11,097 nucleotides of DNA from contig JBCCZC010000174.1 of assembly GCA_039188505.1 (NCBI GenBank), positions 1-11,097 of the forward strand, given 5' to 3'. A program made the translations under genes and the position numbers. Below the pieces are notes generated by a model. The model was not told where the DNA came from. It saw only the letters and a program-made list of their open reading frames with translations, and searched no databases. Positions 7,245 through 11,097 of this stretch are shown piece by piece (position 1 is the first letter of the stretch; every line of letters begins with the position of its first letter). This DNA comes from JBCCZC01 sp039188505 (GTDB lineage Bacteria; Pseudomonadota; Gammaproteobacteria; Xanthomonadales; SZUA-38).

Positions 7245-7262
7245 ATGCTGAACGTTGAGCAT
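7245..7262. promoter_or_regulatory. 18-bp operator-like palindrome
   Basis: ATGCTGAACGTTGAGCAT is an inverted repeat with 8 of 9 base pairs matched; only the G/G pair at 7250/7257 fails. Half-sites ATGCT and AGCAT flank a central AACGTT. It lies in the gap between the SDR stop (7162) and the methyltransferase start chosen here (7320), and overlaps the -35 hexamer TTGAGC (7255-7260). That is where a repressor or dimeric regulator would bind. No regulator gene is recognisable in the window. Confidence 0.5.
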
Positions 7263-7283
7263 CAGCCCGGATCCAACGATACT
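7255..7283 (+). promoter_or_regulatory. Sigma70-like promoter for the methyltransferase/ATP-grasp operon
   Basis: TTGAGC (7255-7260, 4 of 6 to the -35 consensus) and GATACT (7278-7283, 4 of 6 to -10) are separated by exactly 17 nt. Initiation would fall near 7290. That leaves a roughly 30-nt leader holding GAGGGA (7302-7307) before the ATG at 7320. It supports 7320 over the upstream in-frame ATG at 7245, which lies upstream of the predicted transcript. Confidence 0.5.
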
Positions 7284-7319
7284 TCGGGACGTCCATTCTT
7301 CGAGGGAAAACCCCAACCC

Positions 7320-8213
7320 ATGGATTGGTCCGCTACGGCAAAAACGGCCTTCGATCCCGCGAAGGTCGAAGGTGCGATCGCGTTCTTCAAGGCTCTACCC
7401 CAGCCTATCCGGCCGCCGCAGGAGACCCTGGAGGCCTACCGCGAACTGGTGGCTCGCAACAGCCCGGCTCCGGTGCTGGTCCTGGGTGCGACGCCGGAGC
7501 TGATCGACCTAGCGCTTGATCTGGGTAGCGATCGAGTCGTTTCGATGGACTGGAATGCGGACACCTTCGAGGCCATGCGACGAACCGCCCGCAACGATTG
7601 GCAGCGGGTGGACTTCGTCCATCAGGAGTGGACCTCGCCGAAGCCCGAGTTCGCCGGTCAGTTCGGCAGCGTCCTCTGCGACGGCGGCGCCATGTTTCTG
7701 CCGAGCGAGCAATGGGAGGACGTGTCGAGCCACGTGCACGCCTATCTGCGCCCGGGCGGCCTGTGGATCGCCCGCTGCATGGACGGCCAGGGCGAAACCG
7801 AGGCGGATTTCGAGAGCACGGTCCGAGCCGATCTGGCGGCGTTCGACGGCAGCGCCAAAGCCGACGAGATCGCCTATCGACGCCTGGCCCTGCACCTGCG
7901 CATCAGCACCTTTCGGGAGGTTGCGGACCGCGACGGCAACCTCGATCAGGCGCTCTTCGCAGCGCGCAACGACCTGGCTGCGGACCTGATGCAGCAGGCC
8001 TTCGCCGACGGGTCGGCGCAGAAGGCCGCCGATCAGCTGCTCCGGACGCTCCTGCGTCCCTCGTCGGGCCCATCCATGATGAAGAGCGCCGCGGGACCGG
8101 ACGTCACCGTGCCCGCGTTGAAGCGGGTCGGCTTTGCCTGCACCCAGTGCCGTCTCAGCGGCGACAATGACCACACCGGCATCTTCTACCTGACGATTGC
8201 CGAGCGCATATGA
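7320..8213 (+). CDS. Class I SAM-dependent methyltransferase, first gene of operon
   Basis: Predicted cytosolic methyltransferase of 297 residues. The class I pattern is readable. Motif I is the strand VLVLGATPE (52-60), an atypical GxTxE version of the glycine loop. Motif II is VVSMDWN with the acidic D77. The motif IV region is GSVLCDGGAM (116-125), and the post-core strand is LRPGGLWIARC (143-153). The C-terminal half (160-297) is helical and ends in FACTQCRLSG, with a CxxC pair (C274, C277). A small region before the core (11-45) is helical. The start at 7320 has GAGGGA 12 nt upstream and a promoter at 7255-7283. An in-frame ATG at 7245 would add 25 residues of non-conserved look and sits in the palindrome. 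The stop TGA overlaps the next ATG (ATGA, 8210-8213), so the two proteins are translationally coupled and probably act in one pathway. The substrate is unknown. Confidence 0.82.
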   Translation: MDWSATAKTAFDPAKVEGAIAFFKALPQPIRPPQETLEAYRELVARNSPAPVLVLGATPELIDLALDLGSDRVVSMDWNADTFEAMRRTARNDWQRVDFVHQEWTSPKPEFAGQFGSVLCDGGAMFLPSEQWEDVSSHVHAYLRPGGLWIARCMDGQGETEADFESTVRADLAAFDGSAKADEIAYRRLALHLRISTFREVADRDGNLDQALFAARNDLAADLMQQAFADGSAQKAADQLLRTLLRPSSGPSMMKSAAGPDVTVPALKRVGFACTQCRLSGDNDHTGIFYLTIAERI

Positions 8214-9043
8214 GCCAGGCCGTGGCGGGCCGCCGCCTGGGAATCCTGATCCACGCCAGATCCGGACGGCATGCGATCCGAGGCTACTTCATCGGCACCC
8301 TCGCCAAGGTTTGGGCTGCGGACGGCATCGTCGTGCGTCCGGTGAGTCCCGAGCGCCGCCTTCCGCACCTGGACCTGCTCTTCAATCACGTCGATGTGTC
8401 GTGCCTGGACGACGTCTACCGCAAGATCATCGGCATGGCTCCAAGAGTCGTTAACGGCGGCATCCTCGACATCAGGAAGTCCGTTGTGAGCAATCACCTC
8501 ATCGAGCGCGGATCCGCTTGGACCGGGCCAGTGATCGTCAAGACGGATCTCAATTTCGGCGGATATCCTGAGCGGGCCCTGTTTGGGGATGGGCCGGACA
8601 ATCTCAGCCCAAATGGCTTCGTCAAGCCGCTGGACTACCAGGTTTTCGATTCCTGGCAGGAGGTGCCGCGAGAATTCTTCGACGACCCGCTGCTGGTCGT
8701 CGAGAAGTTTTTGCCTGAGCGGACACCCGACGGGCGCTACCGTCTCCGCAGCTACAACTTCCTGGGGGATGCGGAAGACTGCTTTCTGATCACCAGCACG
8801 CAACCGATCGTGAACTCACACTCGATCGAATCGATCGAGCCCGTCGAAGTTCATGAAGCCGTGCGGGCGACGCGGCTGGCCCGAGGCTTCGATTACGGCA
8901 AGTTCGACTATGTCGTCCATGAGGGTGAGCCGGTGATCTTCGACACCAACAAGACACCCGGGTTCTTCGACGACGATTCCCCGGAGTTTCGAGCCATGTT
9001 GCTGCGCCGCGCTCGAGCCCTCTACCCGTTCTTCGAACGCTAG
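8210..9043 (+). CDS. ATP-grasp fold ligase, second gene of operon
   Basis: Predicted ATP-dependent carboxylate-amine (or thiol) ligase of 277 residues with ATP-grasp features. GPVIVKTDLNFGG (106-118) contains the ATP-binding lysine K111. LVVEKFLPE (162-170) gives the acidic adenine-binding strand. GKFDYVVHEGEPVIFDTNKTPG has D233, D245 and N247 in the positions that bind Mg2+. The N-terminal part (9-80) looks like a Rossmann-type pre-ATP-grasp domain. It is shorter than typical D-Ala ligase or RimK (about 300). The ATG at 8210 overlaps the TGA of the methyltransferase by the ATGA arrangement. No independent Shine-Dalgarno is evident, so translation is probably coupled. It is not a recognisable housekeeping ligase such as GshB, DdlB, RimK or PurK. 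The substrate could be a peptide, amino acid or small acid modified by the neighbouring methyltransferase. Confidence 0.82.
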   Translation: MSQAVAGRRLGILIHARSGRHAIRGYFIGTLAKVWAADGIVVRPVSPERRLPHLDLLFNHVDVSCLDDVYRKIIGMAPRVVNGGILDIRKSVVSNHLIERGSAWTGPVIVKTDLNFGGYPERALFGDGPDNLSPNGFVKPLDYQVFDSWQEVPREFFDDPLLVVEKFLPERTPDGRYRLRSYNFLGDAEDCFLITSTQPIVNSHSIESIEPVEVHEAVRATRLARGFDYGKFDYVVHEGEPVIFDTNKTPGFFDDDSPEFRAMLLRRARALYPFFER

Positions 9044-9056
9044 CAGCCGCGCCAGG

Positions 9057-9818
9057 CTACGGCGTCCTCGCCACTGGCGGACTGACAACTCCCGCGGACC
9101 TCTGCAGGCTCGCTCGCGTGGCCCGCGCATGGGTGCCCACCTCGGCCCATTGCCCCGCGAGAAGCGTGCAAACCTCTTCGACCACGGCCATCGTCCGGCT
9201 CAGGAGCTCCGGGTCGAGCTCGACAGCCCAGAGCTCCGAGTCCGTCTCGTCAGTCTGATTGACGAGATGTCCCGTTTCCAGCGCCAGATGGAACGGACCG
9301 AAAAACACCAGCTCCGTCGCCGTCTCGCGATGCAGTTTGGTCGCGACAGCAGTGGCCCGCTCGAGGAGCAGCTTGCCGAAGATCTCGATGCATTCCATGA
9401 TCGCGTAGCGATAGAGGGGGCTGTCATTGCGGTCCACCAGCTGGCTGATCCGATAGATCGCCCGCCGCTGTTCCTGACAATCCGAACCCCAGAGGAAGGC
9501 CAGGGTGCGTCGAAAATCATAGTTGTCGCCGACTCCCAGGCGCTTCAGGTCGCTGAGGAAGTAGCGCCAGTGACCGCCATCCTCCTGCGCGTGGCGGTTG
9601 ATGGCCATCTTTCTCGGGTCGGTGCGGGCCTCCACCTCGGGATAGGGATACGCGAAGCGGTTGAGGTCGGAAAAGCCCATCGCGAAGAAGGCGGTCTGCT
9701 GCGCGCAGGTCGCCATCCGTTCGCGGGCCGGTACCGATTCATCGCCCAGCCAGAGAAACAGCGGATTGTTGCTCTCGGCTTCGGCAAGCGCCTCGATTCG
9801 GTGAATAATTCTCTGCAT
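9057..9818 (-). CDS. Haem-oxygenase-fold, probable iron-dependent oxidase (HDO-like)
   Basis: All-helical protein of 253 residues that reads like the haem-oxygenase/TenA/PqqC structural superfamily, closest in feel to the 'iron-containing redox enzyme' or haem-oxygenase-like diiron oxidase (HDO) proteins. Candidate metal ligands are H76, E79, D80 and H83 in NRHAQEDGGHW, E142 and E145 in MECIEIFGK, and H177, E181 and H184 in PFHLALETGH. I cannot assign a ligand set for certain without a structure. Known HDOs catalyse N-oxygenation, decarboxylation or C-C cleavage in natural-product pathways. The ATG at 9818 has a strong Shine-Dalgarno (AAGG, 7 nt upstream on its strand). It is convergent with the ATP-grasp gene, 13 nt apart, so it is not in that operon, but functional linkage is possible. 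Cysteines at 38, 114, 143 and 217 are scattered. No signal peptide is seen, so it is cytosolic. Confidence 0.75.
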   Translation of the reverse strand: MQRIIHRIEALAEAESNNPLFLWLGDESVPARERMATCAQQTAFFAMGFSDLNRFAYPYPEVEARTDPRKMAINRHAQEDGGHWRYFLSDLKRLGVGDNYDFRRTLAFLWGSDCQEQRRAIYRISQLVDRNDSPLYRYAIMECIEIFGKLLLERATAVATKLHRETATELVFFGPFHLALETGHLVNQTDETDSELWAVELDPELLSRTMAVVEEVCTLLAGQWAEVGTHARATRASLQRSAGVVSPPVARTP

Positions 9819-9822
9819 GTTG

Positions 9823-9842
9823 CCACCTTGATTCGATGGTGG
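9823..9842 (-). promoter_or_regulatory. Leader hairpin that covers the Shine-Dalgarno of the HDO-like gene
   Basis: In the transcript, CCACC and GGUGG form a 5-bp stem around a 10-nt loop. The 3' arm plus the adjacent AA of the loop is the ribosome site AAGGUGG of the gene starting at 9818. The stem could dampen translation. It is short and may be chance. Confidence 0.25.
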
Positions 9843-9967
9843 AATTGTCGCACGACTGGCGCACCATCATCACCTGGCCTCGGACCCACAATACGAGGTG
9901 CGGCTCGCGGCGGACACTGCTGGGTGCTCGGTTTGACGTTGACGAGGATCAGGCGCAGGTTTCACCC

Positions 9968-10360
9968 ATGAGCAACAGCACTGGGAACGCGCCCGCTCCG
10001 ACACTGGATGAGATTCTCGGTCTGGAGAAGCAGGTCTGGGCGGCTCTGGTCACGGGCGATGCATCGGCCGATCGGGCGCTGCTGAGCGTCGACTTCCTCG
10101 GGGTGTACGCCACGGGCTTCGCCGATCGAGATGCACACGTCGCGCAGTTTGCCAACGTGCCGACGATCGTACGCTATCGCTTGAGCGAAACGACACTGCG
10201 CGTGCTGACTCCCGATTGCGTCCTGCTGTCCTATCGCGCCGACTATCAGCGCCCCGGCGCTGATGCCTGGGAGTCGATGCTCGTCTCCTCCCTCTGGGAA
10301 CGGCGCCGGCGAATCTGGGTCAACAGCTTCAGTCAGGATACTCCGCTCGCGATTCCTTGA
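9968..10360 (+). CDS. NTF2-like / DUF4440 family small protein
   Basis: Protein of 130 residues that looks like the DUF4440/SnoaL-type NTF2 fold. An N-terminal helix carries EILGLEKQVWAALVTGD (14-30), followed by LLSVDFLGVYATG, which is the usual 'LLADDFVGV' turn. Next comes a helix with a short substrate-pocket region, and then curved beta strands, YRADYQ and SMLVSSLWERR, that match the antiparallel sheet of the family. Members are small pocket proteins, some enzymatic and many of unknown function. The ATG at 9968 is chosen because AGG (9957-9959) lies 8 nt upstream and the first conserved helix starts soon after. The frame extends upstream to 9836 with non-protein-like sequence. It is divergent from the HDO-like gene, with a 149-nt spacer in which I see no convincing promoter. 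The next gene is convergent. Confidence 0.75.
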   Translation: MSNSTGNAPAPTLDEILGLEKQVWAALVTGDASADRALLSVDFLGVYATGFADRDAHVAQFANVPTIVRYRLSETTLRVLTPDCVLLSYRADYQRPGADAWESMLVSSLWERRRRIWVNSFSQDTPLAIP

Positions 10361-10449
10361 GTTGCCTCCGAACACGCACCGAGCGAGATCCTTGATGGAT
10401 TTCACCACGGATCTGGCGCGGGCGGTTCGAGGGCAGCGCCGGACCTGCG

Positions 10450-10932
10450 TTATCGACCGGTAACGATCGTGTTGCGCCGTTTCTGTTCGAAGGCGTCGAA
10501 GCGCTCCATCTCGCCCGAGCCGATAGATCGCACGATACCGGCGAAGGCCGCGCAGCGGAGCTTCTCCAGCCGACGGCGGGCGTGCTGGATCTCGTGCTCG
10601 CGGCGACCGACCCAGTAGACCTCGCAGCGATCCGGCACATGATCGGTGGGCTCGTGAAACAGGATCAGCGGCGACCCGCGTTCGAGGCGAAACTTCTCCC
10701 GGGCCTTCGGCGGGCTCGGGCGTTTCTGAGGCGAAGGCCAAACCGCGGTCACTTCAACACAGAAGCCCGGATGACGCTGCCCCGAGTTTGCGATCGCCCG
10801 CCCGACTTCGGCGCCGGTGGAGGCCACCGCAAGGAGGTTGAATCCCCCGCCGGATCGGAAGTTCTGGATGATGACGACGCGGCAGCCTTCGTCACGGCTC
10901 GCCAGGATCTTCGGGAATTGACGCGTGCCCAT
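10450..10932 (-). CDS. Unrecognised protein of 160 residues
   Basis: I do not recognise this family. The frame is the most protein-like of those covering this stretch. It has a hydrophobic strand VVIIQNF (19-25), a glycine turn RSGGGFNLLAVAS (26-38), a short helix (41-50), a strand CVEVTAVWP (58-66), then a proline/lysine-rich linker (67-83). A second strand group, PLILFHE (88-94) and CEVYWVG (103-109), is followed by a charged C-terminal helix region rich in Arg and Glu (110-153). No signal peptide or membrane segment is seen. The ATG at 10932 lacks a clear Shine-Dalgarno, so the start is uncertain; an internal start near residue 19 is possible. It is convergent with the DUF4440-like gene, with an 89-nt gap in which no terminator is visible. 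A competing antisense-side frame at 9962-10741 is arginine-rich and overlaps other genes, so it is rejected. Confidence 0.55.
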   Translation of the reverse strand: MGTRQFPKILASRDEGCRVVIIQNFRSGGGFNLLAVASTGAEVGRAIANSGQRHPGFCVEVTAVWPSPQKRPSPPKAREKFRLERGSPLILFHEPTDHVPDRCEVYWVGRREHEIQHARRRLEKLRCAAFAGIVRSIGSGEMERFDAFEQKRRNTIVTGR

Positions 10933-10984
10933 CGGTCGATTCGGATCGTTGGCCCTAAATCAAGAAAAGCAGAGGGTAGAGCGC

Positions 10985-11092
10985 ATGCAAGCCGCCGACC
11001 GGCTCATCCGTGCGGAAAACGAGCGACGGCCTCGAGCCCCCTTGGACAGACGGCGTGTCCGCGGAAAGCTCGCCCGTTTGATCGAGCGTTGA
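10985..11092 (+). CDS. Possible 35-residue arginine-rich small protein
   Basis: ATG at 10985 opens a 35-codon frame ending in TGA at 11090-11092. AGAGGG (10971-10976) sits 8 nt upstream, one of the better ribosome sites in the window. The peptide is very basic (11 Arg and 1 Lys) and could be a single amphipathic helix with a central Pro break (residues 16 and 19). It is divergent from the gene at 10932, so the 52-nt gap would hold both start regions. It may be a genuine small protein, a leader peptide for a gene beyond the right edge, or chance. No family is recognised. Confidence 0.4.
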   Translation: MQAADRLIRAENERRPRAPLDRRRVRGKLARLIER

Positions 11093-11097
11093 CTGAG

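Noticed and set aside
7245..7319. In-frame 25-residue extension of the methyltransferase from ATG 7245
   Set aside because: The ATG lies inside the palindrome and upstream of the predicted transcription start, and no ribosome site precedes it. ATG 7320 has GAGGGA upstream.
8821..8839. Perfect 19-bp inverted repeat (CTCGATCGA, A, TCGATCGAG)
   Set aside because: It lies inside the ATP-grasp gene and is explained by the tandem codons for Ser-Ile-Glu repeated twice; TCGATCGA is itself self-complementary.
9129..9971. Plus-strand 280-codon open frame across the HDO-like gene
   Set aside because: The minus-strand frame is far more protein-like, has a strong Shine-Dalgarno and recognisable helical His/Glu motifs. 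The plus-strand frame is its antisense shadow.
9962..10741. Minus-strand 259-codon open frame
   Set aside because: Arginine/proline-rich shadow overlapping the DUF4440-like gene and the 10450-10932 gene; no domain pattern.
10918..10946. Promoter TTGACG-17-TCGGAT for the small ORF
   Set aside because: The -35 is good but the -10 matches only 3 of 6 bases, and the element overlaps the divergent gene's start, so support is too weak to list.

Overview
The window is GC-rich, densely coded and looks chromosomal. It most likely comes from a Gram-negative proteobacterium, probably a gammaproteobacterium. The evidence is a full-length SppA of the long (67K) type, a lipoprotein with a classic lipobox, Sec-type signal sequences, and high GC at third codon positions. 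I saw no rRNA, tRNA, CRISPR array, transposase, integrase or phage gene. Species-level placement is not possible from this sequence alone.

Layout. 1-904 (+) is a JmjC/cupin-type 2-oxoglutarate oxygenase whose frame is open to the left edge, so it may be 5'-truncated. 1008-1481 (-) is a membrane-anchored thioredoxin-like protein, convergent with the oxygenase and divergent from sppA. 1708-3552 (+) is sppA, followed after 33 nt by a TPR/TylF-type methyltransferase fusion (3586-4659, +). 4868-6025 (+) is an alpha/beta-hydrolase lipoprotein and 6206-7162 (+) is a short-chain dehydrogenase that carries a signal peptide. 7320-9043 (+) is a tight two-gene operon (class I methyltransferase and ATP-grasp enzyme, ATGA overlap). 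It is preceded by a well-spaced sigma70-like promoter whose -35 lies inside an 18-bp palindrome. 9057-9818 (-) is a haem-oxygenase-fold, probably metal-dependent oxidase, convergent with the operon. 9968-10360 (+) is an NTF2/DUF4440-like small protein. 10450-10932 (-) is an unrecognised protein. 10985-11092 (+) is a possible 35-residue arginine-rich small ORF with a good ribosome binding site.

How the genes may work together. Envelope functions cluster in the first two thirds: anchored thioredoxin, SppA, lipoprotein hydrolase and exported SDR. The 7.2-9.8 kb part holds three enzymes of kinds often seen in small-molecule or peptide tailoring: a methyltransferase, an ATP-grasp ligase and a haem-oxygenase-like oxidase. 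With the TylF-type methyltransferase upstream this could be an undescribed mini-pathway, but only the methyltransferase/ATP-grasp pair is clearly co-transcribed. The link to the other genes is inference. The most reviewable oddities are the SDR with a signal peptide, the operator-like palindrome at the operon promoter, and the compact methyltransferase/ATP-grasp/oxidase neighbourhood.
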